Origin: JBBDMU01 sp040878115
Lineage (GTDB): Bacteria; Bacteroidota; Rhodothermia; Balneolales; Natronogracilivirgulaceae
Direction: 5' to 3'
Length of the DNA: 64,000 bases
Assembly: GCA_040878115.1 (NCBI GenBank)
Contig: JBBDMV010000118.1
Span: 1 to 64,000, forward strand
Below, in pieces: positions 8,396 through 16,063 of this stretch. How positions within the stretch are numbered: position 1 is the stretch's first letter; each line of letters opens with the position of its first letter. Both the position numbers and the translations under genes were made by a program. The notes beneath the pieces are model-generated. The model was not told where the DNA came from. It worked only from the letters and a program-made list of their open reading frames with translations, and made no database searches.

Positions 8396-9919
8396 TCATT
8401 CCCGTTCTATTTCTTTAACGGTGATCTCTATATCCTGAGAGGCCGCGGCACCGAATTGATCGGTTGCAATGAACTGGAATTCGTGGTTTCCAACCTGACG
8501 CCGATTGGGTGTCCAGTTGAAGTGACCGGTGTTTTCATCCAGCGTGGCGTTCTCGGGCATATCAACACCAATGTAACGGATAAGGTCTTTATCGGGACCA
8601 TCCGGATCGACGGCTTTAATCGGCAGACTAAAGGATTCATCAACGGCTATGGAAATGGGCCGAACAGGAGAGAATCTCGGTGGTGAATTGAATGATCGGA
8701 CATCAACAGAAAAGGAAGTACTGTCTACCTGTCCGTCTCTAGTGCCGGCAACGATGGTAAATCTGTGCGTACCGTTTTCGTTTGGTCCCGGTTGCCAATA
8801 TAGCCCTTGATTATGGATTACCGCGTTTTCTATAGATGATCGGTATTGAAATTGAACATCGTTGATGTCATGGTCACTATCCAGGCCCAGGGTTAAGAGC
8901 AGAGGCTGCGGGTTGGGGATAACCATATCGTTAATTTCGGATATCTTTAAAGACGATCCGCCTTCATTGGTGGTTTCTTCCTGATCATCAGATAATGTAT
9001 ATAACCTGCCCAACTGGTCGTAATCGGTCATCCATAGTTGATCTTTACTAACAGTAAAGAAGTTATTAGAGTCTGAGCTACTTTTATACCGGACCGGACC
9101 TTCATCGTCCTTTTGCAGCCAAACTCGTTGCCTGTCATCGCGGATGACCAGATAATCCTGCCAAAGCTCTATTTTTTTTATGGGCGCTTCAACGGTGAAC
9201 AGTTTTTGGAGACTACCATCCGGATGAATAGAAAAAACCTCACCCCGTGAATTCGAGGCCATAAGCTCGTCATCGAAGGAGTATAGTTTATTGACACGTT
9301 CCCTCAGATTGAAATCATTTTGTAACTGAAGGCTGTCTTCTTCTGTTTCAAAATAAAACAACCTGCTGTTTTCGGTTAGGATGAAGAGCTGATCGGTACG
9401 GCTGGCCAGACTGGTTATTCGAGACCGCGTTTCTTCAAGAGGAAAGACTATGGCTAAACTATCATCAACACTTTCCGGGGTCTCTAAAGAGATTCGGCCT
9501 AGCCCGTCATCTTGCAGGGCAACGTAAAGGTTATCGTCCATACGGGTAACATCCACCGGGTTTGATGGAAGTCGTGTGGAGGAGTAAACGACCGGCGCGG
9601 AGGTAGGATCAAGTACGGATAACCAGTTATCATTGCCATATAAGTAAGCATAGCGGATATCAGCTTTTATGGTTTTCCCGCGCCGTTGCATGTTCTCCGT
9701 TGTGTACAGGTACTTCAGGCTATCGGTCGATGTTCTGAACACGGCCAGCCCTTCTTCGCCCGAAAGTACGTACAAATGGGCTGGACTGCTTTCCACAGCG
9801 ATGATATCAGGGATGTCCATCAATCCTTCATAATCTTTAAGTAGCTGGGGTTGGGCCTGTAAGTTGATTATACTGAATGGGGCCAATAGAATCAGGGATA
9901 ATAGTAATTTGGGGTTCAT
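8396..9919 (-). CDS. Secreted protein with C-terminal Ig-like domains, unknown function
   Basis: A 507-residue exported protein. The frame extends to 10024, but the first 35 codons overlap the upstream SDR gene. The Met at 9919 directly precedes a clean signal peptide (N-P-K-L-L-L-S-L-I-L-L-A-P-F ending near L-Q-A-Q), so it is chosen. Residues about 30-330 are made of short beta-rich units with the look of a beta-propeller. The last about 150 residues form two Ig/cadherin-like units; one reads D-P-D-G-P...G-H-F-N-W-T-P-N, typical of putative Ig domains. It probably acts at the cell surface, and no ligand or enzyme activity is evident. It starts 4 bp after the SDR gene and precedes mutY. Confidence 0.7.
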   Translation of the reverse strand: MNPKLLLSLILLAPFSIINLQAQPQLLKDYEGLMDIPDIIAVESSPAHLYVLSGEEGLAVFRTSTDSLKYLYTTENMQRRGKTIKADIRYAYLYGNDNWLSVLDPTSAPVVYSSTRLPSNPVDVTRMDDNLYVALQDDGLGRISLETPESVDDSLAIVFPLEETRSRITSLASRTDQLFILTENSRLFYFETEEDSLQLQNDFNLRERVNKLYSFDDELMASNSRGEVFSIHPDGSLQKLFTVEAPIKKIELWQDYLVIRDDRQRVWLQKDDEGPVRYKSSSDSNNFFTVSKDQLWMTDYDQLGRLYTLSDDQEETTNEGGSSLKISEINDMVIPNPQPLLLTLGLDSDHDINDVQFQYRSSIENAVIHNQGLYWQPGPNENGTHRFTIVAGTRDGQVDSTSFSVDVRSFNSPPRFSPVRPISIAVDESFSLPIKAVDPDGPDKDLIRYIGVDMPENATLDENTGHFNWTPNRRQVGNHEFQFIATDQFGAAASQDIEITVKEIERE

Positions 9920-9923
9920 ATGC

Positions 9924-10895
9924 TTATAACCAGTTGTGTTTTTTATACCATTTAATGGTTTTATTAATTCCTGCATCCAGAGAAACTCGCTGTTGGTAAG
10001 CCAGGTCTTTTTTTGCCTTTTCAACCGAGCAAGTCCATTCCAGTGTCATTTCGTTGGCTTTATCGCTGTTAATAACGGGGTAATGTCCGAAAAATGATGA
10101 TACTTGCTCAATTGCACCAGCAACCTTTTTAGCTAAAGAAGGTTTGATGTAAATGGGTAAAAGCTTTTTATCAAGGACTTTGGATGTTATTGTTTTGATT
10201 TCTTCCCAGGTGTAGGTTTGTTCACTGGAAATATAATAGGTTTTTACACCTTTATTTCGATTATTGGCTGCGAGCATCATTCCTTCCACTAAATCGGATA
10301 CATATACCAGGGAAATCCGGTTGCTTTCGCCTTTTTTCCCGACAATGGGAAAAAACCCTTTTGACGCCATCTTGAAAAGAGAATATATCTGATCTTCACG
10401 GGGCCCAAAAACTGCAGGCGGCCGAATAATTGTGATGGAAGTTTCCTCATCGGATAGTGAATAAATCAGTTCCTCCATTTTCTTCTTGGATTTCCCGTAC
10501 ATACTCACCGTTTCATGTTGCATATCTTCTGTAAGAGGAGTTCCAATACTGGGGCCGGCAGCAGCCAGGGATGATAGAATAACTATTTTTTTCACACCGC
10601 TTTTTTTAGCCACACGGACCACGTTCTCTGTGGCATCTACATTTATTTTGCTAAATTCAGTGTAGTTGGGAGCTTTAACCAAACCTGCTGTATGAAAGAC
10701 AACATCGGCATCTTTCATGCCTTCTTTGAGCACCGGAAGGTTGTGCATATCCCCGTTTACTTTTGTGTAGTCTTTGCCCTCCAGCCATTTCTCCTGGTTT
10801 CTTACCAGGCAACGGACTTCTGCATCATTCGAAATTAATAGATCTACAAGATGGCTTCCGATAAAGCCGGTGCCACCTGTTATAAAGACTTTCAT
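9924..10895 (-). CDS. NAD(P)-dependent epimerase/dehydratase (SDR), candidate ceramide reductase CerR
   Basis: A 323-residue extended short-chain dehydrogenase. The Rossmann motif G-G-T-G-F-I-G-S-H is at residues 7-15 and the catalytic Y-G-K-S-K near residue 133. A Ser-rich segment (I-L-S-S-L-A-A-A-G-P-S) precedes it where the catalytic Ser/Thr lies. Many SDRs act on nucleotide sugars. Here the divergent neighbours are glycosyltransferases, serine palmitoyltransferase and a GNAT acyltransferase, and the Caulobacter reductase CerR that reduces oxidised ceramide is of this family and length. A sphingolipid role is therefore plausible but inferred from context. The start codon region is duplicated (see the tandem repeat). 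Confidence 0.75.
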   Translation of the reverse strand: MKVFITGGTGFIGSHLVDLLISNDAEVRCLVRNQEKWLEGKDYTKVNGDMHNLPVLKEGMKDADVVFHTAGLVKAPNYTEFSKINVDATENVVRVAKKSGVKKIVILSSLAAAGPSIGTPLTEDMQHETVSMYGKSKKKMEELIYSLSDEETSITIIRPPAVFGPREDQIYSLFKMASKGFFPIVGKKGESNRISLVYVSDLVEGMMLAANNRNKGVKTYYISSEQTYTWEEIKTITSKVLDKKLLPIYIKPSLAKKVAGAIEQVSSFFGHYPVINSDKANEMTLEWTCSVEKAKKDLAYQQRVSLDAGINKTIKWYKKHNWL

Positions 10896-10913
10896 ATTAT
10901 AAAGACTTTCATA
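10880..10913. repeat. 17-bp tandem duplication spanning the SDR start codon
   Basis: TTATAAAGACTTTCATA occurs twice back to back at 10880-10896 and 10897-10913. On the minus strand this gives two copies of ATGAAAGTCTTTATA. The upstream copy opens a six-codon frame (M-K-V-F-I-I) whose TGA overlaps the true ATG as ATGA. Confidence 0.9.
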
Positions 10914-11116
10914 AATTTTGTATATTAGCCTTCGTTTTTGAGTTCAAAAATTTCATATTTTCTGTAGCTCCATTTTGGGCACGAAAATGTGGGGTTGTTG
11001 AGCTATTACCTATTTTTTATACAATCAAGACCCTTGTCTGGTCAGGACCCGTAATATATTAGAAACTGAGATGCATAAAAAATCCTATTACCCCTTATTT
11101 GTGAAGCAAAGAATTT

Positions 11117-12262
11117 ATGCCGGAGCTTAGAGTAGCAATATTTACGGGAAATTATAATCACATTCAGGATGGTGTTTCATTAACGCTGAACCGGTTGGTC
11201 CGTTTTCTTATAGATAATAATGTTTCTGTGATGATATTTGGCCCTACTATTGAAAATCCACCTATAGAGCATGAAGGTAATTTTGTTGCAGTTCCCTCTA
11301 TCTCGGCTTTTGGAAGGCCCGAGTATCGAATTTCCACCTGTTTCCCTGAAAGAGTGAGAAGTGAGCTTGAACAATTTTCCCCAAATTTGGTACATATTGC
11401 TACACCTGACTTTTTGGGTTACAAGGCGTTGAAATTTGCTAAGGCTAATAGGATCCCAACAGTGGCTTCTTATCACACGCATTTTTCCAGTTATTTGAGG
11501 TACTACAAGTTAAGCTTTGCAGAGCCGCTGATATGGAAGTATTTGAGTTGGTTTTACAGCCATTGCCGGCATCTATACGTGCCCTCTGACTCTATGAAAG
11601 ATGAATTGAACGGACACGGCATTAAAAAGGGTTTAGAGATATGGGCACGTGGTGTTGATACTACTTTGTTTAGTCCTGAAAAGAGAAATCTTCAATGGCG
11701 CCGTCAAATTGGGTTCGCAGACGATGATATTGTGGTGTCTTTTGTGTCACGTCTGGTTTGGGAGAAAGATTTGAAAACTTTTGCATCTACTTTAAAAAAA
11801 TGTATTTCGCAGAATGATAAAATCAAGGTTTTAATTGTTGGCGACGGACCCGAAAAAGAAGCGTTCCAAAAAATGGTCCCCACTGCGTATTTTACAGGGT
11901 ACCTGAATGGTGACGCCCTGGCTACAGCCTATGCCAGCAGTGATGTTTTTTTCTTCCCGTCCGACACAGAAACTTTCGGTAATGTAACTTTGGAGGCTAT
12001 GTCTTGTGGTCTTCCTGTAATCGTAGCCGATGCGACCGGAAGCAAATCGCTCGTGGATGAGGGGGGGAATGGTTTTATCGGGCGACCTCAAGATTCTGAA
12101 GAATTTGGCAGATATATTGAGCAACTTGCCCGGGATGATCTTAAAAGGGAAGAAATGAGAAAAGCATCACGCCGAAAAGCCCTTGAGTATGATTGGAACC
12201 TCGTAATGGACAAACTTTTAAAACTATATAATCTTGCGGCCTGGAATGGACCGCAAAAATAA
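11117..12262 (+). CDS. Glycosyltransferase family 4 (MgtA/SQD2-like)
   Basis: A 381-residue GT-B fold retaining glycosyltransferase. The acceptor half opens with V-A-I-F-T-G-N-Y-N-H-I-Q-D-G-V-S and contains S-Y-H-T-H-F. The donor half has the E-X7-E motif (E-T-F-G-N-V-T-L-E-A-M-S-C-G-L-P-V) near residues 280-300. The family includes mannosyl- and glucosyltransferases acting on lipids. It is divergent from the SDR gene and 6 bp upstream of a second GT4 gene, so the two form an operon. Given serine palmitoyltransferase downstream, a sugar-to-ceramide transfer is a fair hypothesis; the sugar and acceptor cannot be told. Confidence 0.85.
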   Translation: MPELRVAIFTGNYNHIQDGVSLTLNRLVRFLIDNNVSVMIFGPTIENPPIEHEGNFVAVPSISAFGRPEYRISTCFPERVRSELEQFSPNLVHIATPDFLGYKALKFAKANRIPTVASYHTHFSSYLRYYKLSFAEPLIWKYLSWFYSHCRHLYVPSDSMKDELNGHGIKKGLEIWARGVDTTLFSPEKRNLQWRRQIGFADDDIVVSFVSRLVWEKDLKTFASTLKKCISQNDKIKVLIVGDGPEKEAFQKMVPTAYFTGYLNGDALATAYASSDVFFFPSDTETFGNVTLEAMSCGLPVIVADATGSKSLVDEGGNGFIGRPQDSEEFGRYIEQLARDDLKREEMRKASRRKALEYDWNLVMDKLLKLYNLAAWNGPQK

Positions 12263-12268
12263 CAGTTC

Positions 12269-13417
12269 GTGAAAATTTTATATATATCTCATTTACACCC
12301 TCCCAAAGACATGGGGCTTGAAAGTACTGGCGGTATGCAACGCGTCAGTCAGCAATTCGTATCGGAATTAAGGACCCGATCAAATATTGAGCTAAATACA
12401 ATTATCCTTCAGTCATCCTGGAACTGGATTGCAATACGAACTTTTTTCTTTCTTTTTAAGACCCTATTTGCAATAAAATCACAGGTAAAAAATGATAAGC
12501 CGGATGTAATTTTGTTTTCATCGATGGTAACGGCAGGGCTGGCCTACTTTATTCGTAAGCACATTGATGTTCCCATGGTTTGCATTAATCATGGCCAGGA
12601 TGTGACCCTGCCAGTTTTTGCCTATCAGTGGTTTCTGCCGAAGGTTTTTAAAAGTCTTGACGGAGTAATTTCCGTAAGCAAAGCCACACGGGAAGAATCT
12701 GTTAAACGTGGTATGGACCCAGAGAAATGTATTGCTCTTTCAAATGGGTTTTCCAACGAAGAGTTGAGTTATGTGATCACCAAGGATGAAGGCAGAGATC
12801 TGTTCAGGAATGAGCTGAACTTCAATCTGAACGGGAAAAATGTTCTTTTAACTGTGGGGAGGCATGTAAAAAGAAAAGGTCATGAATGGTTTATTAAAGA
12901 TGTGCTTCCGTTAATTGAATCGGATTTTATATATATCATTATCGGTGATGGACCAGAATTCAAGAAAATCGAGGAAACGGTGAGAAACTCACCCAGTAGA
13001 GAAAAAATCATACTGGCGGGTAAGCAACCGGATAAAGTATTGCGTTATGCTTATGCGGCCTCTGATTTATTTATAATGCCGAATATCAAAGTTCCAGGTG
13101 ATATGGAAGGGTTTGGAGTGGTTATACTGGAAGCTAATATAGCTAAAACACCTGCAATTGCATCGGACATGGAAGGCATTAAAGATGTGGTGAAACAGGG
13201 CGAAAATGGTTATCGTATCAAAGTTGGAAGTAAGTATGAATTTGCAGCAAAAATTGATAATGTGCTTCAAAATGAGCTGATGTCGTTGTCTGAAAGCAGT
13301 AAAACATACGTAGTGAATGACTTTAGCTGGCGTAATGTTTTAGATGATTACTTAAAATTTCTTGGATCAGTAATTAAGAAAAAGAAACAAGAACCAAAAG
13401 TCAGAGACCAAACTTAG
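12269..13417 (+). CDS. Glycosyltransferase family 4
   Basis: A second 382-residue GT-B glycosyltransferase. It begins at a GTG at 12269 because the N-terminal V/M-K-I-L-Y-I-S-H-L-H-P-P-K-D-M-G strand starts exactly there. The donor domain shows V-G-R-H-V-K-R-K-G-H-E-W-F near residue 195 and the E-X7-E-like segment E-G-F-G-V-V-I-L-E-A near residues 282-292. A Lys-rich tail ends the protein. It probably extends a glycan begun by the upstream enzyme. Two sequential glycosyltransferases beside spt resemble sphingolipid glycosylation sets, though cell-surface polysaccharide is also possible. Confidence 0.83.
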   Translation: MKILYISHLHPPKDMGLESTGGMQRVSQQFVSELRTRSNIELNTIILQSSWNWIAIRTFFFLFKTLFAIKSQVKNDKPDVILFSSMVTAGLAYFIRKHIDVPMVCINHGQDVTLPVFAYQWFLPKVFKSLDGVISVSKATREESVKRGMDPEKCIALSNGFSNEELSYVITKDEGRDLFRNELNFNLNGKNVLLTVGRHVKRKGHEWFIKDVLPLIESDFIYIIIGDGPEFKKIEETVRNSPSREKIILAGKQPDKVLRYAYAASDLFIMPNIKVPGDMEGFGVVILEANIAKTPAIASDMEGIKDVVKQGENGYRIKVGSKYEFAAKIDNVLQNELMSLSESSKTYVVNDFSWRNVLDDYLKFLGSVIKKKKQEPKVRDQT

Positions 13418-13498
13418 ATTTTTTACATTTTTTTAGTAGTAGTATGATGCTGTATGCAATATTTTTTGGCGGGGTTTTAAAAACACAATTGTACGTTT

Positions 13499-13526
13499 TT
13501 GATTGCATCGTATTACTCCCTATATT
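13499..13526 (+). promoter_or_regulatory. Candidate promoter for spt
   Basis: TTGATT at 13499-13504 and TATATT at 13521-13526 are separated by 16 bp, 38 bp before the spt start. It resembles a sigma-70-type promoter, implying that spt can be transcribed separately from the glycosyltransferases. No experimental support. Confidence 0.4.
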
Positions 13527-13564
13527 TAAAATTGATTTTTTTAGACATGTTGAAGGGTTTGTAA

Positions 13565-14806
13565 ATGGGTAGTTCCAGTACAGGTATAAAACAGACGGAT
13601 ATTTTTAGTAAAGCTTATGAATTCACAAAAGCTGAAGAGGTTCGGGCCCAAGGGCTATATCCTTATTTCAAACCTCTAACCGAAACCGATGGTAACGAGG
13701 TTGTTATCGGAGGTAGCAGGGTGATTATGGCCGGTTCCAATAATTATCTGGGTTTAACAAACGACCCAAGGGTAATGGAAGCGGCCAAGGATGCTATAAC
13801 AAGATACGGCACGGGTTGTACCGGCTCTCGATATCTTAATGGAACTTTAGATCTTCATCTTATACTGGAAGATAAACTTGCAGAATTTATGCATAAAGAA
13901 GCCTGTGTGTTGTTTAGCACTGGATATCAGACAAATGAGGGGTCCATTCAGGCTATTGCCGGGCGAAGTGATGTCATTTTTTCCGATAAAGATAATCATG
14001 CCTGCATAGTAACCGGGACGTTATGCTCCAATGCCAGGACCGTTCGTTATAATCATAACGATATGGACCACTTGCGCAAGCTAATGGAGCGTGAAGACCC
14101 AAACACAGGGAAGATCATTATCAGCGACGGCGTCTTTTCTATGTCAGGCGCTTTGGCATGTGTTCCGGAAATGGTTGAACTTGCAGAAGAATTTGATGCA
14201 AGGGTTTATTTGGATGATGCTCATGCTATTGGCGTTATTGGTGAAGGTGGCCGCGGCTCAGCTTCAAGTTATGGCCTTAGTGATAAAGTAGACCTTATAA
14301 GCGGTACTTTTTCAAAGTCATTCGCCTCTCTCGGTGGGTTCATTGTAGGTAAGAGACCGGTAATTGAGTATATACGCCATTTTGCTCCTGCGCATGTTTT
14401 CAGTGCATCTATGCCACCCGCTAATGTAGCCACCGTACTGAAAGCCCTTGAGATACTTCAGGAAGAAAACTGGCGTTTGAAGCGACTTGAAGAGATTTCC
14501 AGCTATATGCGTACGGGTTTTAAGAAAATGGGTTATAAAGTAGTCGATAGCCAGTCGCCTATAATTGCCGTGGTGATTGGCGAGATGATGCAATCGTTCA
14601 TCTTCTGGAGAGATCTTTTCGAAGCGGGCGTTTATGTAAATGCTGTTATACCTCCCGCTGTACCAAAAGGGAAGTCGTTAATGAGGACGAGTTATATGGC
14701 GACTCACACCAATGATCAGCTGGATGCCATTCTTGAAGCATTCCATAAAGTAGGCGTAAAGCATGGAATAATTGACAGGAACGGCCAATCTCTTATTGAA
14801 GCGTGA
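13565..14806 (+). CDS. spt: Serine palmitoyltransferase (alpha-oxoamine synthase family)
   Basis: A 413-residue PLP-dependent alpha-oxoamine synthase. These enzymes condense an amino acid with an acyl-CoA; Spt joins serine and palmitoyl- or iso-acyl-CoA to give 3-ketosphinganine. Visible motifs are N-N-Y-L-G-L near residue 60, F-S-T-G-Y-Q-T-N near 120, Y-L-D-D-A-H-A-I-G-V near 218, and the PLP lysine in G-T-F-S-K-S-F-A-S-L-G-G near 250. KBL and BioF share this fold. Spt is preferred because the next gene, overlapping by 4 bp, is a GNAT protein like bacterial ceramide synthase, and no biotin or threonine genes are nearby. Confidence 0.85.
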   Translation: MGSSSTGIKQTDIFSKAYEFTKAEEVRAQGLYPYFKPLTETDGNEVVIGGSRVIMAGSNNYLGLTNDPRVMEAAKDAITRYGTGCTGSRYLNGTLDLHLILEDKLAEFMHKEACVLFSTGYQTNEGSIQAIAGRSDVIFSDKDNHACIVTGTLCSNARTVRYNHNDMDHLRKLMEREDPNTGKIIISDGVFSMSGALACVPEMVELAEEFDARVYLDDAHAIGVIGEGGRGSASSYGLSDKVDLISGTFSKSFASLGGFIVGKRPVIEYIRHFAPAHVFSASMPPANVATVLKALEILQEENWRLKRLEEISSYMRTGFKKMGYKVVDSQSPIIAVVIGEMMQSFIFWRDLFEAGVYVNAVIPPAVPKGKSLMRTSYMATHTNDQLDAILEAFHKVGVKHGIIDRNGQSLIEA

Positions 14807-15939
14807 TTGATGTGACAAATAAACCGGACCTCATAAGCATATCTGTGGTCGAGAATGACCATCACTTCACCGATTTTTTACGTTTTCCTCATAAGCTTTA
14901 TAAAAATGATGAAAATTGGATAGCTCCTCTGCATCATCAGCAAAAACATCTTGTCGACAGGAGGAAAAATCCTTTTTACAATAATGCAGATGCAGATTTT
15001 TTCATTGCTAAACAAGGTGATGAGGTTATAGGCCGTATTGCGGCTATAGACAACAAAGCCTATAACAGATATAATAAAACCAATGTTGGTTTCTTTGGTT
15101 TTTTTGAATGTGTAAATAACCAGTTTGCTGCCGATTTGCTTTTCAAAGTCGCCCGTGATTGGATTGAAGAAAGAGGGCTGACAACCATACTGGGGCCTAC
15201 ATGCCCGGGTATGCTTGATGAGATTGGAATCCTTGTTGACGGTTTCGATAAAAAGCCATCCATCATGATGCCTTATTCTAAACCTTGGTATGATGATCTG
15301 CTAAAAGGCGCGGGTTTTGAAAAAGCCATGGACTTGTTTGCTTATACCGTTGACAAAGATACCATAAAACTTGAACGTTTTGACCGTGCCCAGAAAATAA
15401 TTATGGAAAGAATGCCCGGCCTTAAAATTCGTCCGATGAATATGAGGAATTTTAAATCTGAAGTTAATATTATTCATGAATTATTTAATAAGGCCTGGGC
15501 AAATAATTGGGGTTTTTATGAGATTTCAAAAAAGGAGTTTGAATCGCTTGGCAAAGAGCTGAAAATGATAATGGATATAGATATTGCTCATGTTGCGGAG
15601 GTTGATGGGGTACCTGTTGGTTTTTCAATAGCCTTGCCTGATCTGAACCAGGCCTTGCAACACCTTGATGGCTCTTTACTTCCCACAGGGATATTTAAAT
15701 TACTTTTTTATAGAAGAAAAATTAACGCCATACGATCAGCGTTAATGGGTATAATTCCCGAGTATCAGGGACGTGGGATTGACGCGCTGCTGCATCGGCA
15801 AGCCATTGAGAATGGTCTTAAAAAAGGCTATGTTTCTTCAGAGTTAGGTTGGCTGCTTGAAACAAATACTCATATCATCAGAGTAGCGGAAAAATTGGGC
15901 GGAAGCCGGTCGAAAACATACCGTTTGTATCAACAATGA
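14803..15939 (+). CDS. GNAT-fold acyltransferase, candidate bacterial ceramide synthase
   Basis: A 378-residue protein starting at a GTG that overlaps the spt stop codon (GTGA), so translation is almost certainly coupled. The N-terminal part has F-L-R-F-P-H-K-L-Y-K-N-D-E-N-W-I-A-P-L and F-F-I-A-K near residues 22-70. The middle has T-C-P-G-M-L-D-E-I-G-I-L-V-D-G-F and M-M-P-Y-S-K-P-W-Y. A GNAT-like segment (G-I-I-P-E-Y-Q-G-R-G-I-D-A-L-L-H) lies near residues 310-330. The Caulobacter ceramide synthase bCerS (CCNA_01212) belongs to this kind of acyl-CoA N-acyltransferase and has similar size. Function here is inferred from that resemblance and from the spt overlap. Confidence 0.72.
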   Translation: MIDVTNKPDLISISVVENDHHFTDFLRFPHKLYKNDENWIAPLHHQQKHLVDRRKNPFYNNADADFFIAKQGDEVIGRIAAIDNKAYNRYNKTNVGFFGFFECVNNQFAADLLFKVARDWIEERGLTTILGPTCPGMLDEIGILVDGFDKKPSIMMPYSKPWYDDLLKGAGFEKAMDLFAYTVDKDTIKLERFDRAQKIIMERMPGLKIRPMNMRNFKSEVNIIHELFNKAWANNWGFYEISKKEFESLGKELKMIMDIDIAHVAEVDGVPVGFSIALPDLNQALQHLDGSLLPTGIFKLLFYRRKINAIRSALMGIIPEYQGRGIDALLHRQAIENGLKKGYVSSELGWLLETNTHIIRVAEKLGGSRSKTYRLYQQ

Positions 15940-16014
15940 GTTTTGGTATCGGCCCTGTACATATTATTAAAATACTGTCCATTTGAAAATAAGGATCAAA
16001 AATGTTATTTAATG

Positions 16015-16037
16015 GCATACTCTATGCAATAGTATGC
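16015..16037. promoter_or_regulatory. Inverted repeat upstream of the E1 dehydrogenase gene
   Basis: GCATACT and AGTATGC form a 7-bp inverted repeat with a 9-nt spacer, 27 bp before the E1 start codon. It could be an operator or a leader hairpin; nothing in the sequence decides. Confidence 0.3.
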
Positions 16038-16063
16038 ACAACCAATAATCTAATGCTAAGATT

